Shown piece after piece: positions 46,378 through 55,393 of a stretch of DNA of 64,000 bases; the stretch's first letter is position 1, and every line of letters starts with the position of its first letter. Both the position numbers and the translations under genes were made by a program. The DNA lies in the NCBI GenBank assembly GCA_013289665.1, contig JABCZN010000006.1:1-64000 (forward strand), given 5' to 3'. Under the pieces are notes generated by a model. It made no database searches and was not told the origin of the DNA. It saw nothing but the letters and a program-made list of their open reading frames with translations. Origin of the DNA: Acidobacteriota bacterium. Lineage in GTDB: Bacteria; Acidobacteriota; Terriglobia; Acidiferrales; UBA7541.

Positions 46378-48441
46378 TCAGGGTTTGGCGTCGGCAGGAG
46401 GAGTTTTCTGCGCGACACGGTGCTTGTACTGGCTGAGTTTCTTCTCCACTTCCGCGACTTTATCCTCTTCAAGGTCGGCTGGCAAGGAGCGGTGCCATTC
46501 GTTCAGAGACTTTTCCCATTCGACCACGGCAAGCTCCATGCGGCCTTCTTTCGCCAGTACGTCACCCAAGTGTGCGCGAATTGTGGGATCGTGCGATTCG
46601 CGTTCGAGGGCCTTGCGCAGCGTTAGTTCCGCTTGGTCGAGCTTGTTCTGCTTGTAGTACGCCCAGCCGAGGCTGTCGAGAAATGCACCGTTGTACGGCT
46701 CCTGTTCGAGCGCGCGCTGGATCAGGTCGTGGGCTTCGTCCAGGCGAATTCCACGGTCGGCAAGCATGTACCCGTAATAGTTCAGGACCATGGAGTTCTT
46801 CGGATTGACGTCAATGACTTTCTTGAATTCCTCTTCGGCCTTGTCGTACTGCTTCTGGCGTTCGAAGATGGCGCCCAGGATCAGCCAGGCAAGCTCGTTA
46901 TCCGCGGGCTGCACAGCCAGCGCTTCGGCCTTGCGGGCGGCAGCTTCGGCTTCCGAAAAACGGTGGCTGCGCTCATAAATCTGTGCGTAGTTCAGATACG
47001 TTTCGCGGTTCCCGGCAGCACCCTTCAGGCCGGCCTGCAGCAGCTTGATGGCTTCGTCGGATTGCTGCGCTTCGCCGAGCATCATTGCCAGGCTGCTGCG
47101 GATCGAAGAATCGTCGGGATATTTGGCGAGGGCTTCTTTCCCGGCTTGCAGCGCTTTCGGGAGGTCGCGGGCCTGGCGATAGGTGTCCATGATCAACAGG
47201 CGCGCGCGCCGGTCTTCTTCCTCACCGAGATGGCCAAGTTCCTGGAAGGTGTAAATCGCTGCCTGGAAATTCTGGGTGTCGCGATACAGCATACCGAGCT
47301 GCTGGTAGAGAACGGCCAGAGAGCGGCGGCGCGACGGCAGCACCTTGGACTGGGCCTTTACGCCAGTAACCGCATCGGAAAGCACGCGGATGGCGTCATC
47401 GAAGCGGCCCTGCGATTCGTAAATCATGGCCTCGTTGTACATCACCTCGAGGCTTCCAGGAGCGTACTGCCGCGCCTTCACCAGATTTTCCTCGGCTTTA
47501 TCCAGCTGGTGAAGTTCGCGATAAATTTGTGCGATGCGGAGATAGGTGTCCGCATCATCGGGGAGCATGTCGGAGAGCTTCTGGTAGACGGTCAGCGCTT
47601 CGGTGTACTTCTCCTCGGACAGGAGGGTTTGCGCAAGCCCGCGCACGTGGCTGAGCTCGCTGGGATCCAGGTCCGTAGCCTTGCGATAAGCGGCTTCCGC
47701 CTGCGCGAAATCGTGCGTCTGGGTATAGGCGTCGCCGAGGTGGTCATAGAGCGTGGCGGAGGGAGAACGGCCAATCATGCCATTCAGCAAGGAGATGGCT
47801 TCCTCGGCTTTGTTCTGATCCAGCAGCAATTGCGTCAATTGCTCGACGGCGGCATCGTTTTCAGGATCGTCTTTCAACAAATCGCGCAGCACGCCTTCGG
47901 CTTTTTCCGGTTCGTTGTGCAGGCGGTAGAGGCGCGCGAGCCAGATGGTGACTTCCTGATCGGAAGGATCGAGGCGGTGAACGGCGGTGTATTCCTGGAT
48001 GGCCTTCACGATGGTTTCGGTCTGGACGTTGGAGCCGTTGATGTCCCCAAGGCTGCGGAGATAAACAAGCGCTAGCAGGCGGTGCGTGGGCAGATCGTCG
48101 GGGTTGCGCTTCAGAACTTCATTGGCTTCGGCGACCGCGTCGTGGACGCGCTGGGCCTTCCAATACATTTCCGCGAGACGCTCGCCGATGATGGGTGAAA
48201 GCGGGTCGACGGCATAGGCCTTTTTGTAAGACTCGATCGCGCGGGTGGCGTATTCTCCGGCGCCGGTCTGCTCGTACTGCTGCTCGAAGATGTGGCCCAT
48301 GGCGAAGTTGTAGTAAGCGTCCGCGCGAACGGGATCCTTCTCGACCTTGGAAGGCGGAGCGGGAGGGGCGTTCTGGGCGAGAACGGGCAGCGCCACGAGG
48401 CAGGCGCAGAAGAGAGGAAGAATCAGGCGATTTAGCGTCAT
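46378..48441 (-). CDS. Large exported TPR protein
   Basis: A 687-residue protein: signal peptide (about 1-22), then some 14-16 tetratricopeptide repeats spanning most of the length, for example ATLYDHLGDAYTQTHDFAQ, TYLRIAQIYRELHQLDKAE and GAFLDSLGWAYYKQNKLDQA. It is a periplasmic or outer-membrane scaffold. Such TPR genes next to ispE occur in Acidobacteria and Deltaproteobacteria and resemble BamD/PilF-type assembly helpers, but the partner is unknown. Confidence 0.88.
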   Translation of the reverse strand: MTLNRLILPLFCACLVALPVLAQNAPPAPPSKVEKDPVRADAYYNFAMGHIFEQQYEQTGAGEYATRAIESYKKAYAVDPLSPIIGERLAEMYWKAQRVHDAVAEANEVLKRNPDDLPTHRLLALVYLRSLGDINGSNVQTETIVKAIQEYTAVHRLDPSDQEVTIWLARLYRLHNEPEKAEGVLRDLLKDDPENDAAVEQLTQLLLDQNKAEEAISLLNGMIGRSPSATLYDHLGDAYTQTHDFAQAEAAYRKATDLDPSELSHVRGLAQTLLSEEKYTEALTVYQKLSDMLPDDADTYLRIAQIYRELHQLDKAEENLVKARQYAPGSLEVMYNEAMIYESQGRFDDAIRVLSDAVTGVKAQSKVLPSRRRSLAVLYQQLGMLYRDTQNFQAAIYTFQELGHLGEEEDRRARLLIMDTYRQARDLPKALQAGKEALAKYPDDSSIRSSLAMMLGEAQQSDEAIKLLQAGLKGAAGNRETYLNYAQIYERSHRFSEAEAAARKAEALAVQPADNELAWLILGAIFERQKQYDKAEEEFKKVIDVNPKNSMVLNYYGYMLADRGIRLDEAHDLIQRALEQEPYNGAFLDSLGWAYYKQNKLDQAELTLRKALERESHDPTIRAHLGDVLAKEGRMELAVVEWEKSLNEWHRSLPADLEEDKVAEVEKKLSQYKHRVAQKTPPADAKP

Positions 48442-48571
48442 AGAGTTCGTTTTTTCAGTATCCCATGCGCAGGAAACGCGGTCAAAAGCGAAAAAGGCGG
48501 GCGTTTCAAACAGAGCGGTCGCACAGAAAGTAAGATGCGAAGGGGGAGGGGAGGGTTTCTGGGAAAAAAGG

Positions 48572-48600
48572 TTGCTAAGCTTCTATATTTCTGCAATTAT
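48572..48600 (+). promoter_or_regulatory. Probable arsR promoter, leaderless transcript
   Basis: TTGCTA (48572-48577) and AATTAT (48595-48600) are spaced by 17 nt. A start about 7 nt downstream would fall on the A of the arsR ATG at 48607, where there is no ribosome site. The AT-rich dyad-like DNA between could be the ArsR operator. Inferred. Confidence 0.4.
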
Positions 48601-48606
48601 CGAATT

Positions 48607-48951
48607 ATGAAGAAAGCGGATCCACTCGTTGTTACGCGCTGCGCCGACCGCTTTTCCGCCATTGGCGCGGAGCCGCGGCTCGAAATCGTGCGCTTGCTGC
48701 TCTCTGCGCACCCCACGGGAATGGTGGCGGGAGATATTCAGGAAGAACTGGGGATACCCGCTTCGACGTTGTCGCATCATCTGGAAAAATTGCGGCAGGT
48801 TGGATTAGTGGATGTGCGGCGGGCGGGAACATTTCTGTGGTACACGGCGAACACCGACGCGCTGCGCGAGGTGCTTGGATTCCTCTACGAGGAGTGCTGC
48901 ACCCGGAATCGAGCGGTATCCACAGAAGATTTTGTGCAAATCGCGAAATAA
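48607..48951 (+). CDS. arsR: ArsR/SmtB-family repressor, arsenic-type
   Basis: A 114-residue winged-helix repressor. The recognition helix is IPASTLSHHLEKLRQVGL (about 50-67). Cys97-Cys98 near the C-terminus match the As(III)-binding pair of the Acidithiobacillus-type ArsR; a third Cys of that site is not evident. Metalloid binding should release the operator and induce arsM and arsC downstream. The open frame extends upstream to 48535 without similarity. Confidence 0.9.
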   Translation: MKKADPLVVTRCADRFSAIGAEPRLEIVRLLLSAHPTGMVAGDIQEELGIPASTLSHHLEKLRQVGLVDVRRAGTFLWYTANTDALREVLGFLYEECCTRNRAVSTEDFVQIAK

Positions 48952-48969
48952 GACTGGAGCAGAACCGTC

Positions 48970-49836
48970 ATGAGCGAACCAAACATAGAGGAAGCGGTGA
49001 AGGAGAAGTACGGGGCGGCGGCGAAGCAGGTTGCTGAAGGAAAGACCGCTTGCTGCGGAGGCGGTGCTTCGCTGAGCGGCTGCGACCCGATCACTCGAAA
49101 TCTTTATGGTGACGAAGAGAAAGCGAGCTTGCCAGCGGAAGCGGTAGCCGCATCGCTTGGCTGCGGAAATCCGGCCGCGCTGGCGAAATTGCAGGCGGGC
49201 GAAGTGGTGCTGGATCTGGGCTCCGGCGGCGGCATTGATGTGCTGCTTTCCGCGAAGCGCGTTGGGCCAACCGGCAAAGCTTATGGACTGGACATGACCG
49301 ATGAGATGCTGGCCCTGGCACGGGAAAATCAGCGTAAGGGGGGCGTGGAAAATGTGGAGTTTCTGAAGGGGACGATCGAAAACATTCCCCTGCCCGACAA
49401 CATCGTTGACGTGATTATTTCGAATTGCGTGATCAATCTTTCCGGTGACAAGGACCGCGTGCTGCGCGAGGCGTTTCGCGTGCTGAAGCCGGGCGGGCGG
49501 CTGGCGGTTTCCGATGTGGTGCTGCGCGGCGAAGTGCCGGCGGAAATCCGGAAGAGCATGGAGTTGTGGGTGGGTTGCATCGCTGGCGCGCTTCAGGAGA
49601 CCGACTACATCCAAAAGCTGGATTCCGCGGGATTCGAGGCGATTGAGGTGGAACCAACGCGCGTTTACCAGGTGGAAGAGGCGCGGGAATTTCTGGAAGC
49701 GGCGGGATTCGACGCGGAAAAGGTTGGCCCGATGGTAAAGGACAAGTTCATGAGCGCGTTTCTTCGTGCGAGCAAGCCGGTGCAGCAGGCCTGCGATTGC
49801 CCGCCGGGCTGTCACGGTCTTCCCTGCTGCAATTGA
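48970..49836 (+). CDS. arsM: Arsenite S-adenosylmethionine methyltransferase
   Basis: A 288-residue enzyme adding methyl groups from SAM to trivalent arsenic. The SAM motif [14 protein letters not shown] is at 80-93. Conserved arsenic cysteines are at 38, 65, 153 and 203 ([25 protein letters not shown]). The tail is Cys-rich ([13 protein letters not shown]) and may hold extra metalloid. Eighteen nt after arsR; arsC follows within 10 nt. Confidence 0.95.
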   Translation: MSEPNIEEAVKEKYGAAAKQVAEGKTACCGGGASLSGCDPITRNLYGDEEKASLPAEAVAASLGCGNPAALAKLQAGEVVLDLGSGGGIDVLLSAKRVGPTGKAYGLDMTDEMLALARENQRKGGVENVEFLKGTIENIPLPDNIVDVIISNCVINLSGDKDRVLREAFRVLKPGGRLAVSDVVLRGEVPAEIRKSMELWVGCIAGALQETDYIQKLDSAGFEAIEVEPTRVYQVEEAREFLEAAGFDAEKVGPMVKDKFMSAFLRASKPVQQACDCPPGCHGLPCCN

Positions 49837-49846
49837 GATTCCCGTC

Positions 49847-50338
49847 GTGAGCAACCGATACAACGTCCTGTTTTTGTGCACGGGGAATTCCGCGCGTTCC
49901 ATCCTTGCCGAAGCCATCCTGAATCGCCGCGGCCAGCCCAGCTTTCACGCGTTCAGCGCGGGCAGCCATCCGGCCGGTCGAGTGAATTCCTACGCATTGA
50001 AGCAGCTTGAGCTGGCGGGGCTGCCGGTTGAGGGATTGAGGAGCAAGAGCTGGGATGAATTCACGATGCCCGGCGCGCCGCAGATGCAATTTGTATTCAC
50101 GGTTTGCGATTCGGCTGCGGCGGAGATTTGTCCGGTGTGGCCGGGGCAGCCGGTTACCGCGCATTGGGGAATTCCAGATCCGGCGCGGGTTGCCGGTTCG
50201 ACGGAGACGATCGCGCGGGCGTTTCGCGACGCGTTTGTCACCATGGGGCGGCGGATAGATTTGTTTCTTAGCTTGCCGCTCGAGAAGCTCGGCGCACTGG
50301 CGGTGAAAAAAGAAGTGGAGAGGATCGGGCGGGAATAG
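49847..50338 (+). CDS. arsC: Arsenate reductase, LMW-phosphatase type
   Basis: A 163-residue thioredoxin- or glutaredoxin-coupled reductase converting arsenate to arsenite. CTGNSAR (Cys11-Arg17) is the anion loop; Cys87 and Cys95 in FTVCDSAAAEICPVW form the redox relay, followed by HWGIPDP. The GTG at 49847 is the only nearby start. It makes arsenite that ArsM can methylate; no arsenite pump gene is present here. Confidence 0.93.
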   Translation: MSNRYNVLFLCTGNSARSILAEAILNRRGQPSFHAFSAGSHPAGRVNSYALKQLELAGLPVEGLRSKSWDEFTMPGAPQMQFVFTVCDSAAAEICPVWPGQPVTAHWGIPDPARVAGSTETIARAFRDAFVTMGRRIDLFLSLPLEKLGALAVKKEVERIGRE

Positions 50339-50368
50339 ATTTATTGAGGGGACGAGGAAAAAGAGAGA

Positions 50369-50402
50369 GTTTTAACACAGAGTACGCAGAGAAAGAGCTC
50401 AG
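50369..50402. repeat. CGCAGAG-type dispersed repeat
   Basis: TTTTAACACAGAGTACGCAG followed by AGAAAGAGC, related to the string near 31761. Located between convergent arsC and purH. Confidence 0.4.
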
Positions 50403-50407
50403 AACAA

Positions 50408-50440
50408 AACGCCAACCGGGAGGTTGGCGTTCCCAGTTTT
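50408..50440. terminator. Terminator between arsC and purH
   Basis: AACGCCAACC (50408-50417) pairs with GGTTGGCGTT (50422-50431) across GGGA. On the minus strand it is followed by TTGTTCT, and it starts 8 nt after the purH stop; on the plus strand CCCAGTTTT follows. Likely a two-way terminator. Confidence 0.7.
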
Positions 50441-52010
50441 AGTGCAGGAAGTGGCGCATGTTGGTGAAGACCATGGCCAGGCCGAGGCGGTCGGCGGTGG
50501 CGATGACTTCGGAGTCTTTAATCGAGCCGCCGGGTTGAATGACAGCGGTGGCGCCGGCTTTGGCGGCTTCTTCGACGCCGTCGGGGAACGGGAAGAAGGC
50601 GTCGGAAGCGACGGCGGTTCCCTTCAGCGGGTTTTGCGCTTTTATTACGGCGATCTTGACGGAATCGACGCGGCTCATCTGGCCCGCGCCCACGCCGAGT
50701 GTCGCTCGGTCTTTGGCAAAGACGATGGCGTTGGACTTTACATGCTTAGAGACCTTCCAGGCAAATTTCAGGTCCGCGAGTTCGGCGGCGGTTGGTTCGC
50801 GCTTCGTGGCAACTTTAAGTTCCTTGTCGTTCAGATTGCCGAGGTCCGGTTGCTGAATCAGCATTCCGCCGAGAATCCGCTTCATCTGCAATTCCTTGTC
50901 GTGATCGAGGCCGCCCTGCGGCAACAGCAGCAAGCGCAGGTTTTTCTTGGCAGCGAAAATTTCCTGCGCGCGATCGGCGAAGCCGGGAGCGACGATGCAT
51001 TCAACGAAAAGCTTCGCTACTTCTTCGGCGGTCAGCGCGTCCACGATGTGGTTGAACGCCAGCACGCCGCCGAACGCCGAAACCGGGTCACTGGCGAGCG
51101 CCTTTGTGTAAGCATCGAGCAGCGTGGACTGCTCGGCGGCGCCGCAGGGATTGTTGTGCTTGATGATGACGGCGGCGGGCCCTTCGAATTCGGAGACCAG
51201 GCTGCGGGCGGCTTCGAGGTCGACGTAATTGTTGTAGGAAAGCTCCTTGCCCTGAAGCTGTTTCGCGGCAGCGAGTCCCGTGGCGGGATGGCCGGCGGGG
51301 ATGTAGAGAGCCGCGGCCTGGTGCGGATTTTCTCCGTAACGCAATTCCTGTTTGCGACGGAGGGTGATGTAGACCCGTTCGGTGAGCGGGGCTTTCGGCT
51401 GAACTTCCAGCTTTTCGCCGTGCACAGCGAGGCGCTCGAGGTTCATGGTGATCACGCTGTCGTAGCGCGAGGTGGCGCCGAAGACTTTGCGCGCCAGGTC
51501 TAGGCGCGTGGCCAGCGAGGTGTCACCTTTACCCTCGAGTTCCTTGGCGATGCGGTCGTAATCTGCGGGGTCGGTGACGACCGTGACGCTTTCAAAATTC
51601 TTGGCGGCGGAGCGCAGCATCGTTGGGCCGCCGATATCGATGTTTTCGACGAGTTCATCGGGCGGGAGATATTCCTTCGCAGCGGTGGCTTCGAAGGGAT
51701 AGAGATTCACGACCACCAGATCGATCGGCGTGATGCCGTGTTCTTTCACCTGCTTCAGGTCGTCGGGATTGTGGCGGCGGTAGAGCAGGCCGCCATGCAC
51801 CTTGGGATGCAGCGTCTTCACGCGGCCGCCAAGCATCTCCGGCCAGCTGGTGAGGTCGGAGACGTCTTTCACCGGCAGACCGGCTTCGCGCAATAGTTTT
51901 GCAGTGCCACCGGTCGAGAGAATTTCGATTTTCAGCGCCGCCAGCCTGCGGGCAAATTCCACTACGCCGGTTTTGTCGAATACGCTGAGCAGCGCGCGCT
52001 CCACAGCCAT
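50439..52010 (-). CDS. purH: Bifunctional AICAR transformylase/IMP cyclohydrolase
   Basis: A 523-residue enzyme for the last two steps of IMP synthesis. The N-terminal MGS-like cyclohydrolase domain has ALLSVFDKTGVVEFARRL, LSTGGTAKLL and SDLTSWPEMLGGRVKTLHPK. The transformylase has LRYGENPHQAAAL, IIKHNNPCGAA and the late PFPDGVEEAAKAG block. GGAGGCGAC precedes ATG 52010; the upstream frame to 52058 lacks similarity. Confidence 0.97.
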   Translation of the reverse strand: MAVERALLSVFDKTGVVEFARRLAALKIEILSTGGTAKLLREAGLPVKDVSDLTSWPEMLGGRVKTLHPKVHGGLLYRRHNPDDLKQVKEHGITPIDLVVVNLYPFEATAAKEYLPPDELVENIDIGGPTMLRSAAKNFESVTVVTDPADYDRIAKELEGKGDTSLATRLDLARKVFGATSRYDSVITMNLERLAVHGEKLEVQPKAPLTERVYITLRRKQELRYGENPHQAAALYIPAGHPATGLAAAKQLQGKELSYNNYVDLEAARSLVSEFEGPAAVIIKHNNPCGAAEQSTLLDAYTKALASDPVSAFGGVLAFNHIVDALTAEEVAKLFVECIVAPGFADRAQEIFAAKKNLRLLLLPQGGLDHDKELQMKRILGGMLIQQPDLGNLNDKELKVATKREPTAAELADLKFAWKVSKHVKSNAIVFAKDRATLGVGAGQMSRVDSVKIAVIKAQNPLKGTAVASDAFFPFPDGVEEAAKAGATAVIQPGGSIKDSEVIATADRLGLAMVFTNMRHFLH

Positions 52011-52102
52011 GTCGCCTCCAATGCGGGGAAGAACGTACCAGTTTACGCGGAGGCGCAAAAAACCGGAAACGCAGATCTGTGGGAAAACTCCGCAGGGAGA
52101 AA

Positions 52103-52714
52103 TCAGGATTTAACGAGGGCTTTGAGTTTCACCTGGCCGTCAACAGTTTCGACCACGTATTCGACTTCGTGACAGTTTTTCTGCTTCTGGAGGTCTTTCG
52201 TCTTCTTGCGGACGAATTCGTCGAAGCCGGCGCGTGTCATCTTGCCCATCGCCTCGCCCGCTTCCTGCTTGGCGCGGACGAATGCTTCATAGAGCTGCTC
52301 GACTTTGTCCGCTTCGTTTTCCGGGGCCGTGCAAACCACGCGAAAAACCCTCGCCGCCGCTGCGGAAGAGGCGGCCGCCTGTGTAGCGGCTTGCGCCCTG
52401 GCTCGTTCGGCTTCGATTGCTTTGGCCGCGGCGCCAAAGTGGCGCTGCACTTTGCCTTCTTCGCGGCTCGCCAGGCGCTTGCGGAAGACGTCTTTATACT
52501 TCGCGTAAGTTTGGGCGAGGTTGCCGAAGCGAAATCGCTGACCGAACTTCATGTCGCCGCCGCGTTCGCCGTAGCGCTTGACGATCAGTTCAATGCGCCA
52601 TTCAATTTCGGTGGGAGGGCGCTTGCGGCCGCCACCGAAATACATGTCGTATTCAATCTTGAGCTGACGAATGTCGCGCTCGAGTTGCGAGAGATCCTCG
52701 TCAATGGTGGCCAT
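52103..52714 (-). CDS. MXAN_5187 C-terminal-domain-like protein
   Basis: A 203-residue helical, charged protein. LSQLERDIRQLKIEYDMYF followed by GGGRKRPP is a motif I recall from MXAN_5187-type proteins of Myxococcus and Acidobacteria, where the domain's role is unknown. The centre is Ala-rich coil. It lies 92 nt upstream of purH on the same strand. Confidence 0.7.
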   Translation of the reverse strand: MATIDEDLSQLERDIRQLKIEYDMYFGGGRKRPPTEIEWRIELIVKRYGERGGDMKFGQRFRFGNLAQTYAKYKDVFRKRLASREEGKVQRHFGAAAKAIEAERARAQAATQAAASSAAAARVFRVVCTAPENEADKVEQLYEAFVRAKQEAGEAMGKMTRAGFDEFVRKKTKDLQKQKNCHEVEYVVETVDGQVKLKALVKS

Positions 52715-52876
52715 GAGATGGAAATCCCCGAGAGTTCATCGTAGGGGTGGTTTTAGCGGGCGTCAACGGCGGAGGAACGGGGCGATGCGGATGAAACAAC
52801 GGTCGGAGGGGCACGGACTGGCCGTTCGAACAGTTGGCAATTGCGGGACGATTCCCTGCTGTGCTCCAATGGCGGC

Positions 52877-54307
52877 ATGCCGGAAAAAGCGAAATCCGCC
52901 TCGAGCGCGGACCAGACAGCGCTGCTGCGGCAGTTGCCGTCGGTCGATGAGATGCTGCTGCGGCCGCGGGTGGCGGCCTTGGGCGGGAAGCTGGAACGAG
53001 GCCTGCTGCTGGAAACGATCCGCACCGTTCTAGCGCAACTGCGGGGAGCTATTGTTTCGGGAAAAACTCGTGATGAACGCGACCTTCAATTGGAAGCGAT
53101 TGAAAAGCTGGTTGAGGGGAGTGTCGAGGAGGCACTTGCTCCATCTCTGCGCGGCGTGATCAATGCCTCCGGCGTGATCCTGCACACGAACCTGGGTCGC
53201 GCGCCGTTGCCAGCCGCGATCCTGAAGGAGTTCCGGCAAACCGCGACGCAATATTCGAATCTGGAGTATGACGTTGCCGCGGGGGTGCGGGGGAAGCGCG
53301 ATGTCCACACTTCGTGGCTGATCGAACGGCTCACCGGCGCGGAAGCGGCGATTGTGGTGAACAACTGCGCGGCGGCAGTGCTCCTAACGCTGGCGGCGCT
53401 GGCGCGCGGCGGTGAGGTGATCGTTTCGCGCGGCGAGTTAATCGAGATTGGCGGCGGTTTTCGCATTCCGGAAATTATGGAACAGAGCGGCGCGGTGCTT
53501 CGCGAAGTGGGCACCACCAATCGCACGCGGATCAGTGATTACGAGAACGCGATCAACGAAAAAACGTGCGTGATTTTGCGCGTGCACCCTTCAAACTTTA
53601 CGGTCGCGGGCTTCACGGAAAAGCCGGAAGTGGTGGAGCTGATTGCGCTCGGGCAGCGAACGCGGCTGCCGGTCGTCGAAGATTTAGGCTCCGGTTGCCT
53701 GATCGATCTTTCGCCTGTGGGAATCAGCGAGCCGACGGCGCGGGAGAGCGTGGAAGCGGGTTTTTCGTTGGTGCTGTTCAGCGGAGACAAGATGCTGGGC
53801 GGGCCACAGGCTGGCATCATTGCCGGAAAAAAAGATCTGGTGCAGAAGGTGCGAGGGCACCCGCTGTTCAGGGCATTGCGGGTGGACAAACTGACCATCG
53901 CCGCGATGGAAGCGACACTGCGCGCGTATCTTCGCGGTCGATGGGAAGAGATTCCCGCCCTGCGGATGATGCAGATGAGTCTTGAAGAAGCTTCGGTTCG
54001 TACGGATGCGTTTCACAAAATCTTGGCTGCAAAAATTGTTGGTGCCGACGCGGAAATCGAAATCGCCGATGGGCGATCGCTGGTAGGTGGAGGCTCGACA
54101 CCGGCGCAATCGCTGCCGACAAAGGTGCTTCGCATCGCCAGTGCGCAGCATTCGGCGAGCGAGTTGGAGGCCGGGCTGCGAGCTGGCGCGAACGCGCCAC
54201 CCGTAATTGCCCGAATCGAAGAGGATCGGTTGTTGATTGACCTGCGGACGGTCTTCCCGGAGCAGGAGCCTGCGCTGGCAGAAGCACTAATCCAGGTACT
54301 GCGGTGA
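52877..54307 (+). CDS. selA: L-seryl-tRNA(Sec) selenium transferase
   Basis: A 476-residue PLP enzyme turning seryl-tRNA(Sec) into selenocysteinyl-tRNA. VINASGVILHTNLGRAPLP, VEDLGSGCLIDLSPVG and the PLP lysine loop FSGDKMLGGPQAGIIAGKKD are typical. Full length. No selB, selD, tRNA-Sec or selenoprotein gene is seen within the window. ATG 52877 is chosen over TTG 52841. Confidence 0.92.
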   Translation: MPEKAKSASSADQTALLRQLPSVDEMLLRPRVAALGGKLERGLLLETIRTVLAQLRGAIVSGKTRDERDLQLEAIEKLVEGSVEEALAPSLRGVINASGVILHTNLGRAPLPAAILKEFRQTATQYSNLEYDVAAGVRGKRDVHTSWLIERLTGAEAAIVVNNCAAAVLLTLAALARGGEVIVSRGELIEIGGGFRIPEIMEQSGAVLREVGTTNRTRISDYENAINEKTCVILRVHPSNFTVAGFTEKPEVVELIALGQRTRLPVVEDLGSGCLIDLSPVGISEPTARESVEAGFSLVLFSGDKMLGGPQAGIIAGKKDLVQKVRGHPLFRALRVDKLTIAAMEATLRAYLRGRWEEIPALRMMQMSLEEASVRTDAFHKILAAKIVGADAEIEIADGRSLVGGGSTPAQSLPTKVLRIASAQHSASELEAGLRAGANAPPVIARIEEDRLLIDLRTVFPEQEPALAEALIQVLR

Positions 54308-54379
54308 AGGTTAATTCAGAAATGCCATGCTTGGCGGGGCCAATTCATCCTAACTTTCCGGCAAAATCCGATACGTAAA

Positions 54380-55393
54380 ATGAAAATGCTCAGCTTTGTC
54401 GTGCGGGGGAAAAAGCTGGCCGAGGTTCGCAAGCCGCTTCCGAAATTGCAGCCAGGATGGGCGCTGCTTCGCGTGCGATTGGCCGGGATTTGCAATACCG
54501 ACGTGGAGATTCTGCGCGGCTACCACGGGTTCCGGGGCACGCCCGGGCATGAATTCGTTGGCGAGGTTGTGGATATTGCAGGAGTTTCCACAGCGGCAAA
54601 AAAGCGCTGGGTGGGCAAGCGCGTTGCGGGCGAAATTAATGTGGCGTGTGCGGCCTATGGGTTACGGCCCGTATGCGATTTCTGCAAACGCGGATTGAAG
54701 ACGCATTGCGCGCGGCGCACCGTTGTTGGAATCGTGGCTCATGACGGGGCGTTCGCGGAATATCTGACGCTGCCGCTGGAGAATCTGCATATTGTGCCGC
54801 CGAACGTGAGTGACGAGAAGGCTGTGTTTGTCGAGCCGCTGGCCGCGGCGTGCCAGATTCTCGATCAGGTCAGCATTCGAGCGTTTTCAAGCGCAGCCGT
54901 GTTGGGCGATGGAAAGCTGGCGCAATTGATCGCCATGGTTTTGCAGGCGGCTGGTACGCGGGTTATTCTCTACGGGAAACATGCGAACAAGCTGGCCCTG
55001 GCGCGAAGCGCTGGCGTCGCGACGAAACGAGTTCGCGGCGATGCAACCGATTTAACGCTGGTGAGTGAAACCTATCGGCTGGTTGTGGAAGCGACGGGCT
55101 CGCCGACAGGCCTGGCGCTGGCGCAGCGGATGACCGAGCCGCGTGGCACGCTAGTCCTCAAATCGACATTCGATGGCGCGGCACCGGTGGAAACCTGGCC
55201 CATCGTCGTGAAGGAAATCACCGTGGTCGGCTCGCGCTGCGGACCATTTGCCAAAGCCATCGCGCTGCTCCGCTCCGGCCAGGCGGATCCCGTACCTCTG
55301 ATCTCTCGCACCTTTAGGTTGAAAGATGCGTCCGCAGCTCTCGCACACGCCCAAAAACGCGGCGTAATGAAAGTTCTGCTCAGAAACAGTTGA
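54380..55393 (+). CDS. Zinc-dependent alcohol dehydrogenase family protein
   Basis: A 337-residue medium-chain dehydrogenase. The catalytic zinc Cys is in GICNTDVEILRG and the His in PGHEFVGEV. The structural zinc loop has VCDFCKRGLKTHC, but the first of four cysteines is Arg, so structural zinc may be lost. The Rossmann start AAVLGDGKLAQLIA lacks one standard Gly. Substrate unknown; family members oxidise sugars or alcohols. Confidence 0.85.
   Translation: MKMLSFVVRGKKLAEVRKPLPKLQPGWALLRVRLAGICNTDVEILRGYHGFRGTPGHEFVGEVVDIAGVSTAAKKRWVGKRVAGEINVACAAYGLRPVCDFCKRGLKTHCARRTVVGIVAHDGAFAEYLTLPLENLHIVPPNVSDEKAVFVEPLAAACQILDQVSIRAFSSAAVLGDGKLAQLIAMVLQAAGTRVILYGKHANKLALARSAGVATKRVRGDATDLTLVSETYRLVVEATGSPTGLALAQRMTEPRGTLVLKSTFDGAAPVETWPIVVKEITVVGSRCGPFAKAIALLRSGQADPVPLISRTFRLKDASAALAHAQKRGVMKVLLRNS

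Noticed and set aside
46633..48075. Open frame of 480 codons antisense to the TPR gene
   Set aside because: Mirror of repetitive, GC-biased codons in a well supported TPR protein; no ribosome site or domain.
50424..51503. Plus-strand open frame opposite purH
   Set aside because: Antisense to a complete purH; composition is Gly/Arg/Phe-rich as expected from the complement.
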